Positions 1 through 9,692 of a stretch of DNA of 64,000 nt are shown here, in pieces; the stretch's first letter is position 1; each line of letters starts with the position of its first letter. The stretch is from NCBI GenBank assembly GCA_026874595.1, contig CM049319.1, positions 2,564,101-2,628,100 on the forward strand, given 5' to 3'. Below the pieces are notes generated by a model. That model was not told the origin of the DNA and did no database searches. It was given only the letters and a program-made list of their open reading frames with translations. Position numbers and translations under genes: made by a program. Source of the stretch: Sipunculus nudus. Lineage: Eukaryota > Annelida > Sipuncula > Golfingiida > Sipunculidae.

Positions 1-880
1 ATTTTTATTAAACAAAGTAATATAATGACAACATTTCCTACTAGTACACTAAAAGGATGTATCGATAAAAAATGACAACAATGAAATGGATGAAAGAATA
101 AATTAATGAAAGGACCGGTGGAAGGTAGAAGAGACTCATAAAATGTGTTTATTCTCCGATGTAGATTTAAAGTTTATAATGCTATACCATGCATAATCAA
201 TACTTCATTTAATTGACTGATGAATTATTAAACAGTCCATGACTCATACTTATAACTCTATTACATAATTATATTAGAATAATATCATATAGAGAGGGAC
301 CAGCCTAATGATACCAAGCTGGATGGAGATGCGACATATTTTACCCAGTCTGAGCACAATATGACATTGCGGATATCGTGTTATTCATCCGGGCCAGCGG
401 GCAGATATGTCAAAAGTTAAAAATCAGCGAGGAGCTGGTGGTGATTTAACTACTCTGACCTATAGACATACGGTTCCAGTAATCATACACGTTCGAGTAG
501 AAGTGCACAGGAGCAACTCTGGTCCTCGTTTTTTTTTTTTTTTCAATTAAAAATCTAGTTTTATACCCACAGGAGACCTACTTTGATACTTATTTCTCCC
601 GTATCGCTTTATAATTTGTGGAAACGAATTATGTTATTTTCAAAGAGTGATACTGAATGATAAATTTCAACTACATCTATAACACAACTCTTGACATCAC
701 GGTTGTATTCTCCACCAGGTCTAATTAAAATGGCTTCTTAATGTAAATGTCATGGTGTTGGCAAGCTTCAATCAGTATGATACATAATGGCGACCTGATA
801 AACTTGTCTTACGCAGATGTAAACGATTGTCTCAGGGAAAGGAAATGAATAACATATTTTACTGAAGATCGCGTCTCATA
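1..880. other. Non-coding stretch, nothing recognised
   Basis: This is AT-rich sequence with no open reading frame that resembles a protein family. It contains a poly-T run near 530-543. I see no RNA gene, promoter or repeat that I can name. Confidence 0.6.
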
Positions 881-1380
881 TTATAGAGCGTGGTCGTTCT
901 AAAATTTCAAACTTGCTTTAAATTTTGCCACGATCATGCGGATTTTTAAAAATCGTTGCAGAGCGTAGTAGATCGTAGTAAAGCTTGACCATATAAGCAG
1001 ATCGATGAAGAAAGTGGAGGATCGTGGGAGAACGCAAGGGAGCGTAGCGGGCTAATGGTAATACAGCGTAGTTAAATATCATTTTTTCCTCTGTGGAGTG
1101 ACTAGACAAATGAATGAAATGCAAAATCTACCTCCTTTTTTATACCGATCTTGTCTCGTGTTTAATCACCCTAACGTAAGCGCGTGTAAGAAATCGGAGA
1201 TCCAAATAGTAATGATCGTAAAAGGTCGCAACGGATAGTCATAGAATCGTAGTCCAGCTTCATAGAATGGTTAAGGATCGGTTATTAGATCCTGGTGAAT
1301 CTTGTCCAGGATCCTAACAGAACGTATTGAATCATATTTAAGCATATGAAACCGTAAAAAAGCGTAAAAAATGGGGGGAA
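881..1380. repeat. Degenerate GATCGTAG/AGCGTAG-rich region
   Basis: Short words of the type GATCGTAG, AGCGTAG and AATCGTAG recur irregularly through this half kilobase, for example near 967-980, 1035, 1066, 1214 and 1245. A hairpin with an 11-12 bp stem built on TTAGATCCTGG / CCAGGATCCTAA lies at about 1287-1319. The region looks like a decayed simple or minisatellite repeat rather than coding sequence. There is no sharp unit length. Confidence 0.35.
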
Positions 1381-1423
1381 AATCAATAAAAATTTCCACT
1401 ATCACGAAGATCTAATACGATCC

Positions 1424-1760
1424 TTGGTTCGCATCGGATCGGCAAAATCGTTGCCTCGTGTAAACCCAGCTTTATGGTTAGAGCGGTGGACCTGTGAGTG
1501 CATGGTTGCCGCCCAGACAAAGTCTTTCTCAAAAGTGTGTGCCCCCCCCCCCCCCCCGGGAATAAATGAGCACTGGTCATGGGCGGTAAGTAAATACAGA
1601 AAGAATAAGCTTTCTATTCCACCTTTAATTTCTGTTTAGGTTGCATGCACCCAAGGGACATGAGAAAGGCTACAAGAACAGGCCCGAGAGATCAGGCAGG
1701 CACAGTGTACAGTCGGATGGGACTGACATGGTCGGTGATATCAAACTGTTTACCCCAACT
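1424..1760 (+). repeat. Dispersed repeat, copy 1 (second copy at 33500-33830, inverted)
   Basis: The stretch containing AATGAGCACTGGTCATGGG and, further on, GTGTACAGTCGGA matches in order the reverse complement of 33500-33830. Both copies can be read as a short similar peptide (PPGINEHWSW here, DPGVNEYWSW there), but no domain is recognised and each reading frame soon ends. A 16-nt C run (1542-1557) sits just before the conserved part. It is probably a transposon fragment of unknown class. Confidence 0.5.
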
Positions 1761-2869
1761 TTTATCTTTACTTTTCGTTGAGTTGAATCTGTCTTTCAGT
1801 AAGTCTTTTACTCATCATGATTTCCTTCTCTCCGGACTGAGAAAGAAGAGGTTTCCGAGGCATTCTTTGAGTTTTAAATCCAGAGTTATTTAATACACCT
1901 GTTTCTTTGAGAGAAGCATCTAACTAATGGACGAGATATGTGCGTCTAGCGACACTTGGCTCTACCCGGACTCCCACATACAGCCCTAAAGTCAAAATGC
2001 AAGCTATCTTACCATTCTACCACATAACGTCAGTGTGCATGTGAGCTACCTGTGACGGACAGGGATGCATTATGAACAACACGATGCAGAATTTGCCATG
2101 GCGCTCATAGTATCATTCCTTACACATAAATAAGACGTTATTAAGCCTATTTAAAATAAAAGATCAGTGTGATTGCTGCGTTTGGGGACCCTCTTAAAGT
2201 TATGTTTGCTCAGATGACTGAAAGCCAGTTCAGCTTTAGCGATCACTCGTTGTTCGTCTTCTGTCCATCTGGTCAGAAATTGTATCCGTTGCACATCAAA
2301 ACGTCCCATTTAAATCTATAGATGTCCCAAATAAATTTTGGTACCCGAAATCAGGTCATGTGAACTAGTCTTTGAGCTATGGGATAAAAAAAAACATTAA
2401 AAAATGAGTGCTGAACAAACACTTTGTGTTAGCTTTTAAAATTGAAATAATTTTCCTTATTTCCACCCTTCAGTAGGTAAAGTTTTGGCAGAATTTGAGT
2501 AAGGGATTTTTCTGGAATATCATTCCACAGATTTAAATAACCCTGTCAGACGGCAGTCCTACGTTTCATTTCACACCCATTATCGTAGGTACCGTTAAAC
2601 CATTGATCTGAATTTTTAATACTTGATTTTCTCCATGGAAGGACGTGTATTATGGAATTTTAGACCTGTCAAAAAATCAATATTGCCGTCAGTTGTCCAT
2701 CTTTTAAACTGGGAATAGCTGCCCCAAAAATGAAGGTCCTTAAACTTGGAGCACACCATTTTTAATTAAATAATACGGAAATATATCGTTTGACTTGAAA
2801 GTGTAGGCAAGCTACATCATGACGCAATCTTTTTCCATGAGCCAAAATAGTTCATTCCCTTTTCTCTGT
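1761..2869. other. Non-coding stretch
   Basis: No gene is supported here. On the minus strand about 2460-2570 reads NLWNDIPEKSL in one frame, which faintly recalls the end of a CR1-type reverse transcriptase ORF. The frame is interrupted just upstream and the match is too short to call. Confidence 0.5.
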
Positions 2870-3187
2870 TGTTATGGAACCTAATATCAACAGATCAAGT
2901 AGTCGTGACGAACATAAATTTTGTAATGGAGATAAAAAAAATCAGATTCTGTAACACTAGGCAGCGTGAAATGTCTAGGGGAATGAATAAAGAAGTCAAT
3001 TATTTGTTAACAAATAATTATAATTTATTCTTAAAACAATCCTAACATTACAATACACTAAATCAATACTATTACACACTATAACAACAGCACAACAGTT
3101 AATCAGCACAAGATATAAATTAAGTGTACAGTACCTAGATACCACCACTGTCACAGCGACAACAAGTCCTTTAAAGCAAATAATCCG
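2870..3187 (-). repeat. Truncated 3' LTR of the retroelement
   Basis: This block aligns with the first 0.33 kb of the 5' LTR (4518-4850). The alignment ends at the word ATAATCC, after which the gag remnant begins, marking a deletion that joins gag to the middle of the LTR. Confidence 0.7.
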
Positions 3188-4358
3188 GGGGTTTACCCTT
3201 TTGTTTATTTGCAAGTTTCCAGCGGTCCGATCTTTGATGACCTTCCTTTTTGCAGTAATAACAGATTTTCTTTGCAAATGACTGGCCTTGGTTGGATTTA
3301 GACACAGTGGACGTGGACTGAGGTGTAGCAATGGACTTTGCTGAACTATCAGGACTATTAGTACTGGGTGACTGCGCTTAAAGCTTCTTTTGACCATACT
3401 GATTTATATTCTTATTTGTGCATGACTGGATTGATTTGCTAGTAAAGGACATTTTGTGTGTTAATGAATAATCATCAGCTAATTGAGCATCAATATCAAG
3501 TGTTTGAGGACTTTTCTCATCAGGAAAAGTTCTAACATCTGCGTTAATGCAGCGCTAAAATACTTCAAGCAAAATCAACTGGCGCTAATTGTTATAATCT
3601 TTCAAACAACTGCTCTTTTGTCCTAGCAAATTCGACATAGGTCTGTTCTTTGTGCTTTTCCCAATTTCTGAATTTCTGGCGGAAAGCCTCCGTAACTAAC
3701 TCACAAACTTTTAGGATTAACCATTTAACCTGGTCATAGTCAGCAGCGACTTCTACTGAAAGCTCTGTATAAATTTCTCCGGCCTTGCCAGTTAATACAC
3801 TTTGTAAATGCATAGTTCAATTTTTCCTTAGGCCACTTTTAATTTTCGAGCAACCTTCTCAAAGTGTAAGAAATATTAATCAACCTCTCTTGAAAAGGTA
3901 GGACAAGTCTAATGTGTTAAGTAACATCAAAACTGTGAGTTGGGGCAGCACTTAGACTAAACTCCAGTCGATTTAGCTCAATTTCTTTTTCTTTTTCTAG
4001 TCTTTCTCTTTCTGACCTTTCATGTTCTTCCCTCTCTTCTCTTTGTTTTTCTAATTCCCTCTCTTCTCTTTGTTTTTTTCTAACTGCTTAATGCTAGCTA
4101 ATACTGCATTTCTAACTTTTTTAATTCAAACTACATAGCAAGGCTGTCCTTTTTAATGTTTCCACTTCACTCTCTTCAATTAAACCTTTGCTAACTAGAT
4201 CTTGCATGATTTTGGCAATAATATCAGGCTTTCTCGAAGCTTTTTTTACACTTATTCTTCAGTGTTGTCCCAAACGCAACAACTGTTCCTTTTCTAAACT
4301 GTTCAAGTTGATCAGGGTCGGGATCTTCAACAAATGTCTCAGGTTTGAAATCTGCCAT
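3188..4358 (-). pseudogene. Degenerate gag-like ORF of the LTR element
   Basis: On the minus strand the sequence starts at an ATG (4358-4356, MADFKPE) and is broken by a stop about 40 codons later. A Glu/Arg/Lys-rich coiled-coil stretch follows (about 4085-3975), then a SCAN-like gag core at 3813-3592 (LTGKAGEIYTEL, YDQVKWLILKVCEL, AFRQKFRNWEK). Last comes a zinc-knuckle remnant at about 3270-3220 reading CYYCKKEGH, where the fourth ligand position of the CX2CX4HX4C motif is Arg instead of Cys. Several frameshifts separate these parts. The sequence runs straight into partial 3' LTR at about 3187, so everything after the knuckle has been deleted. Confidence 0.75.
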
Positions 4359-4493
4359 GTTAACATGTTAAAACAATAACAAAAAACACTGAGATAAATC
4401 CTGTTAACAATGTATGGTAAACAATATGTAATCTTGTAAACAATGTATTGTAAACAATGGTCAAGGCCTAATAAATTGTCAAAAATATTAACC

Positions 4494-4511
4494 ATCCCGG
4501 ACGAGCCCCAA
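4494..4511 (-). other. Primer binding site complementary to tRNA-Pro
   Basis: The plus strand reads ATCCCGGACGAGCCCCAA, which equals the 3' end of tRNA-Pro at 17 of 18 positions as I recall it. Read on the minus strand this is the TGGGG-GCTCGTCCGGGAT type of site used by elements primed by tRNA-Pro. It lies 6 bases from the start of the 5' LTR, which is where a primer site belongs. Confidence 0.75.
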
Positions 4512-4517
4512 ATTTTA

Positions 4518-5063
4518 TGTTTCGGAACATAATATAAAGAGATCACGTAGTCGTGACGAACATAAATTTTGTAATGGAGGTAAAAAAATCAGATTCTGTA
4601 ACACTAGGCAGCGTGAAATGTCTAGGGGAATGAATAAAGAAGTCAGTGTTTTTTGTTAATAATTATAATTTATTCTTAAAAAAATCCTAGCATTACAATA
4701 CACTAAATCAATTCAATAACACAGTATAACAACAGTACAACAGTGAATCAATACAGTATAATAATCAATAAAGTATATAAATAACGTGCACAGTACCTGG
4801 ATACCACCTCTGTCACAGCGACAACAAGTCCTTTCAAGCATATAATCCAGATGAACAGTTCACATAAATCTTCCCAGAGAATAACAGTCCAGTTCAATCA
4901 CAAAATCAATTTGTTGTAATCCAAAAGTGATGTTCTGATAGTGATCCCAAAGGCAAACTGAAGACTACTTAAAATCCGTTATAAATTCGAAGAAAAGCTA
5001 TAACTGCCGCAATTATAGGAAAAGGTCCACAAACTGACTTACACTCTTCTGTGTCTCTTCTGG

Positions 5064-5102
<39 letters not shown>

Positions 5103-5400
5103 TCTAAATACAGCCCCTTATTTATAACTTTTCATCTCAAGCCGAGAACTTTCCATTTCCCGAACAATCTAAAGAAAAATACATAATACCCAGTAAAAAC
5201 GCGAACAAACTAGAACAAGGAACGCTGTGTTTCTACATGTCGGGGTTCACACGTGGGCCGGCCAGGCGAGAAAGCCTTGACTAACATGACCGCCACGTTT
5301 ACACGCCATACCCCTCGCGTTGGACGGGCCATGCCGCCATAGCAACGGACAATGCTAGCGCCGAACATACACATGTAAGACTGCAACTCTGTGTAAACCA
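4518..5400 (-). repeat. 5' LTR of the retroelement
   Basis: The left edge begins TGTTTCGGAAC on the plus strand, which is the expected CA end of an LTR read on the minus strand, and it is followed by the primer binding site. The block aligns over about 0.7 kb with the solo LTR at 32.37-33.3 kb. Shared landmarks are ACAGCCCC-TTATTTATAACTT (ACAGCCCCCTATATATAACTT in the solo copy) and GGCCAGGCGAGAAAGCC. A (TC)n microsatellite at 5066-5100 lies inside it. The right edge is uncertain because the two copies diverge after about 5290. Confidence 0.7.
5066..5100. repeat. (TC)n microsatellite
   Basis: About 17 uninterrupted TC dinucleotides within the LTR. Confidence 0.95.
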
Positions 5401-5814
5401 AAAATGTAAAACTTCATTGTTTACATTTAAAAACTTGATATTTATTTTTATTAAAGAAATATAAATAACTGAAAATGCTTTTAACAGCGAATGTAGGATA
5501 CAAACTAAATTTGCACAATTTTACCACAAGGAAGGCGCCTTGATTGTTACGTTGTTCATATACTGTTTGCTAGTATGTCGTTCTGCCTCGGTGTTTTTAA
5601 TAATTAATCAAAAAGTATATAATGGGCAGTCAGAAATAATTAAAGAGACGAATTGTAGTACTAAAGCCAAAAGAGAGCTGGCTTTCTTTTATATATGGCA
5701 TCATTAACCTCACTTGTCGGCCATGGAGGAGGTAGGCATGTTCTGTAACTTTATTTATTTTACGTGGATTGTACAATAAGTTATTAAAACTAATCGAGGT
5801 ATTCCCAAGTGCTC
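5401..5814. other. Non-coding stretch
   Basis: AT-rich flank between the LTR element and a SINE-like copy. No gene, promoter or repeat is recognised. Confidence 0.55.
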
Positions 5815-5965
5815 AGATGGTAACAATCAGTAGTGTGTAGAGGAAACCGGAGCAAACCACCAGCCTTGACGGGCCACTACAAACAACTCTCAAACTTCAT
5901 CAGGAATCAAACCTTGGTCACCAGCGGAGAGATATCTTAGCCACTCGACTGTCCAGGTCTCTACT
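5815..5965 (-). mobile_element. tRNA-derived SINE-like copy
   Basis: On the minus strand this reads as a tRNA-like head: CGAGTGGCTAAGA resembles a pol III A box and GGTTTGATTCC a B box. It continues through GTAGTGGCCCGTC to GCTCCGGTTTCCTC. The same order of words occurs at 30361-30535 on the plus strand (ACAGTCGAG, GGTTTGATCCC, AATGACCCGTCCAA, AGGTTTCC). Two copies with the same layout support a dispersed SINE family. Confidence 0.55.
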
Positions 5966-7689
5966 CATTGCTCATCTCGTCAGCATTAAAACTGCTTTAT
6001 TTCCCTGCACCGTCCTGCGCCCCCGCAATACTATGATGACATCAGTAATTAGGTTGTTTTTTTTACACGGGGGAGAACATTATTGATCTACTCACCGTTA
6101 CCCTATACAGCCGAGTCTTGGCGGTTTCACATTATCACACTTGCCTTTTGACATTCTCTTCACATATTCAATTTTACATGATAGCCTTTCAGCGGTATAT
6201 GCCCAATGCATGATTTTAGAAAGTACTATGTCCAAAACCGGTCGGATCGAAACTGTTTTTTCCCCCCACTAATACCGGGATCCCATTAAGAGAGATTAAT
6301 AAGTAAGAGCAATAATAGTGGAACGTTTGACGTTTAGGTACCGGAAGTCGTCCCACCAACAAATTATGTAGGTTTAGATTAAATGAACACGCCACCGAAC
6401 ATTTACCATCACATATACCCAAACAATCGCTGAATGGAATTATTCAGATCTATTTTACAGAACAATTTTAAGGCTACTGAAAAGGCTGGGTTCTCATGCA
6501 CGTTTTTCATAAATGCGACAGGGCAATTTTTGTATTTGTTTTTTTTTATTTGTATTTATCAGAATACAGCATGATAATAAAATAATTATTTTGGTAAACA
6601 GATTAAAGCACATAAAAACCAAAGGAATCTTTTCGTAATTTTAATATTTGTTTTATTATAATTAATGTCCGACCTGCGGTAGCTCAAAATTAGTAATTTT
6701 TTGTTGAACATTAAAATAAGAAAAATGTTTGCCTCGGAAGGACAAATTATTTACACTCTTTTTTGGCCTAATCTACTTTTAGACAGTTTTCTGTATCAAT
6801 ATAATCTTTACAGTTCCTCTTCCTCCGAACGAGTAACGGTTATTTCATTTAATAAATAAACCGAATGAGTTAATATTTTATTTAATTACTTTTTTTATTT
6901 ATTTTTTTTTTTATTTAATTAATACAGCGAATGAGTTAAAAGTTTATTTAATTACTTTTTATTTAAATTAATTAAATATAATCAATAAAGGCTGTACTGA
7001 ATAAACTCAAGAGCGTTGATAATTGTGTATCATAAATGGCACAGAAGAATAGAATACATGTATACATACCCAATTATGCATACAAGTGACGTTCAATCTT
7101 CTGACGGAAGAAAGACGCTACATAAAAGTATATAAATATATATACTTATAAATATGTGACCATGAAAATAGACATTGAATTCGAGGGAAAATGTTAATTT
7201 GCTTAGGCTGTAAGATAAAGCCTTGATATTCAATCTCATCTTAGTTTTTATATAAACAATACGCAGAATTCAGAACGATCTATGGATCTAATTTATGATC
7301 TATGGAAAAATGCAGTTGTGAAACTTTTTGTAGACATCACCAATTTTAATATTATGAAAAAATTCTTTCTCAATATAATGTAGACACTTTGTGAATGGAA
7401 TAACGAACCTTAGTACTTAAAGAAATTCCTCTGGGATACATACCAAGTCCGGTAAGGCGGAGGTAGTGGATCCCCTGCACTGACCATCCTACGCCCATGA
7501 CATAAAATAAACTTGACACGTTATTTGGTTAAACGCCTACTATTATACATATATATTCAGTGGCGTTGTACAAAGCATGGTATATAAAAGAACATTTTTA
7601 AAAAACATAGTAAGATCCCAGTGAGTTTGCCTATATACTGACAAAAATGAACAGAGTTAAAAGAACGATTAGAAATTAATAAAATAATA
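5966..7689. other. Non-coding AT-rich stretch
   Basis: No coding sequence is supported. Around 6840-6980 the sequence is a TTTATTTAATTA-rich low-complexity block in which a short segment (AATACAGCGAATGAGTTAA and a near copy) occurs twice. Nothing else is recognised. Confidence 0.55.
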
Positions 7690-8420
7690 TGTTTTAAGAT
7701 TTTTTTTATAGTATCGCATGAGGCAGATTGCTTAATATATTCTGGCAGGATGTTCTACAATTTTTGACCGATAGTTCCGAAACTCCTGTCACTGAACGTC
7801 TTTCTCTTATTAAAAGGAACATTATAGCGAGTGGTCTAAGGATTTTCTGAGCGTGGTCCGGATCTTCTCACATCGGGTGATTTAAGTAGTTCAGTCAGGT
7901 ATACCGGAGAGGTGCCAACTAAACAGTTGTACATAAATGTTAATATTTTGAAATTTATCATAGCTTTAATCGAGGGCCAGTGCAGATCAAACAATGCTTG
8001 TTTAGAACGTTCACGTTTTCTTCGGTTAAATACCAACTTGGCACACATTGACTGAATTCGTTGCATCTTGTATATATCACTTTCTGCAATTCCATATAAT
8101 ATTCCATTACAATAATCTAAGTGTGACATAACCAATGACAGAACAAGTATTTCAGCAGCATCTTTAGTCAGGTAATTACGTAAACACTTAATCCTGAAAT
8201 AGTTCGACATAGCTACACGACATTTCATTTTTACACGCTCTTTGAAGTTCAAAACATTATCCAAAAACGCTCCAAAATATTTAATATAGCTTACTGAATT
8301 AACTTTGTCTCCTGCAATAATAATTTTCCTTGAAGTAAGTACATTTTTTCAATTAGGCTTGGCTACCAAACAATATAAATTCTGTCATTTTAGTATTCAT
8401 TTTAAATTTGTTATTGTTCA
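7690..8420 (-). mobile_element. CR1/Jockey-like LINE, 3' fragment of reverse transcriptase ORF
   Basis: The minus strand carries a 142-codon open frame (8264-7836) typical of the end of a LINE reverse transcriptase ORF: LSHLDYCNGILYG-type motif (SHLDYCNGILYG here), YKMQRIQSMCAKLVF, FKILTFMYNCLVGTSPVYLTELL. The frame then breaks, and the expected last part (FSDRSFGTIGQKL, then LPEYIKQSAS) is readable down to about 7700. Upstream, at about 8400-8355, MNTKMTEFILFGS corresponds to the segment that follows the catalytic core, in another frame. The 5' part, including endonuclease and catalytic motif, is missing. It is a dead 5'-truncated copy. Confidence 0.8.
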
Positions 8421-9540
8421 TCCAGTTTTTCATAGTTACTACACATTGTTCAAGTTTATCTACAGCTTCAGGTTTCCTCTAGGGAAGAGGTAGGGGTAAA
8501 ACGTATGTTGGCAATGTGGTCATCAGTAAACCCATAATAAACAATTTATTATTTGAGGTATGCAATTGTGGCAAATAAAATAATCGTCCTTTGAAATGCA
8601 TTAATTTCTCATCCCTGATATATTTAATTGAATATAAGGTCAGATATAAAAGGAAAATTAAAACGTCAAATAATGGTTGCTAATCTCCCACTGCATCTTT
8701 CAAACCCTTGCTGTTTAACGTCCGAATTAAATGCACATGTTGTCAGGTGGAATGACAAGTTTCTCCCGACTATGACACTTTTCCTCTGTTTGACATAAAC
8801 GTAGACAGTAGCATTCTGAATACTCCTACTCGTGCGGAAGTCACACAGAGACATACATCTCACCTGCCAGAAACAAAATAGATTCAGTGTCACAAGCACT
8901 AGTTGCAGTGGAGGGGTGGGGGCACTTGTGAACAAGCCTGTGAAACTTTCCCTTAATGACCTTTCATATTGTTGCTTCTTATTAAAAAGTTTTTGTCAAT
9001 TTTCAGGAAAAACGTGAGACGCATTGCTGTAAAAGAGCGACGCCAAACTCCGTCCTGAGCGGAATCAGAAGAAGTTTGGAGGAAAGTTTTTCGTTTGGTT
9101 GGTGGGCGGGGATTTCTGGATGTATGTCAGTCCGTGTGATAATGAAAGATGCCCGGGCCGTTAATGGTGAGCCACCGAGACCCTAGTGGCACCAGAACCG
9201 GCTATTAGATTACAGTCACATGGTAATCACTTTATGACAACCTCTTCGCATCTATTTCATACAAAATTCATACGAAAGCCCTGGACCAAATGCACATATC
9301 GATTTAACCAGAATGCTGCAAAGTAGTCGTCTTGACAGCGAATGGTTGTTTGGACAATTATTTTAATGCATTTTACAACAGCAGCGGGCCACTCGTTGGT
9401 TAAAGAGGTCGGCTGATTGACCGGGCGTGGAGGCCCGGCAAGGGATCGACCCTTCATGGGTGATTCGACACTGATTTATTCATTGCCGGCGTGTCAACCA
9501 TCCTCATCCCCCGGGGGCGCTCCCGTATCCCTCCTAGAAA
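8421..9540. other. Intergenic stretch upstream of gene 1
   Basis: No open reading frame here resembles a protein. Around 9390-9460 (TTGGTTAAAGAGGTCGGCTG ... GGGATCGACCC) the sequence has a weak tRNA-like look but no match to a second copy. The last part adjoins the gene 1 promoter. Confidence 0.5.
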
Positions 9541-9615
9541 CGTCACTGACGGCTGACGTGAGTTAGCTGCCTCCGCTACTCACGTGACCCACACGTCGAT
9601 TTATTGGTATAAAAG
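9541..9615 (+). promoter_or_regulatory. Predicted promoter of the DH31-like gene: CRE-like sites, E-box, TATA box
   Basis: A clear TATAAAAG box lies at 9608-9615. Within 70 bases upstream are CGTCA at 9541-9545, TGACGTGA (a CRE-like element) at 9554-9561 and the E-box CACGTG at 9581-9586. About 30 bases downstream a transcript would begin near 9638-9642, and 51 bases later there is a good splice donor. The link to the coding exons 21 kb downstream is inferred from this arrangement; cAMP response is a guess from the CRE-like words. Confidence 0.55.
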
Positions 9616-9641
9616 GTACTGCCATTGGACAAACGGAGGAC

Positions 9642-9692
9642 AGACGTGCGCACAACCAGATCGAGAAGAGTTTTCTACACACTAGTTTGAAG
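9642..9692 (+). other. Predicted 5' UTR leader exon of the DH31-like gene
   Basis: The segment starts about 30 bases after the TATA box and ends TTTGAAG|GTAGGT, a good donor. It contains no ATG. It would be joined to 30596, where a T-rich tract and TTCAG precede the exon with the start codon. A non-coding leader exon before the signal-peptide exon is common for neuropeptide genes. The exact transcription start is not visible. Confidence 0.5.

Larger units (their letters stand above)
2870..5400 (-). mobile_element. Decayed LTR retrotransposon (Ty3/gypsy-like), internally deleted
   Basis: Two related blocks flank a gag remnant: about 4518-5400 (5' LTR in element orientation) and 2870-3187 (part of the 3' LTR). 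Both start TGTT on the plus strand, followed closely by GGAAC, and share the words AGATTCTGTAACACTAGGCAG and CACTGTCACAGCGACAACAAG, allowing for small changes. A primer binding site lies directly inside the 5' LTR. Only gag-type sequence is left between them. Protease, reverse transcriptase and integrase are absent, so the copy cannot move by itself. The outer (right) LTR edge is approximate. Confidence 0.8.

Noticed and set aside
2460-2570. Possible CR1-type LINE tail (NLWNDIPEKSL on the minus strand)
   Set aside because: Only about 30 codons, with a stop just upstream and no other LINE parts nearby.
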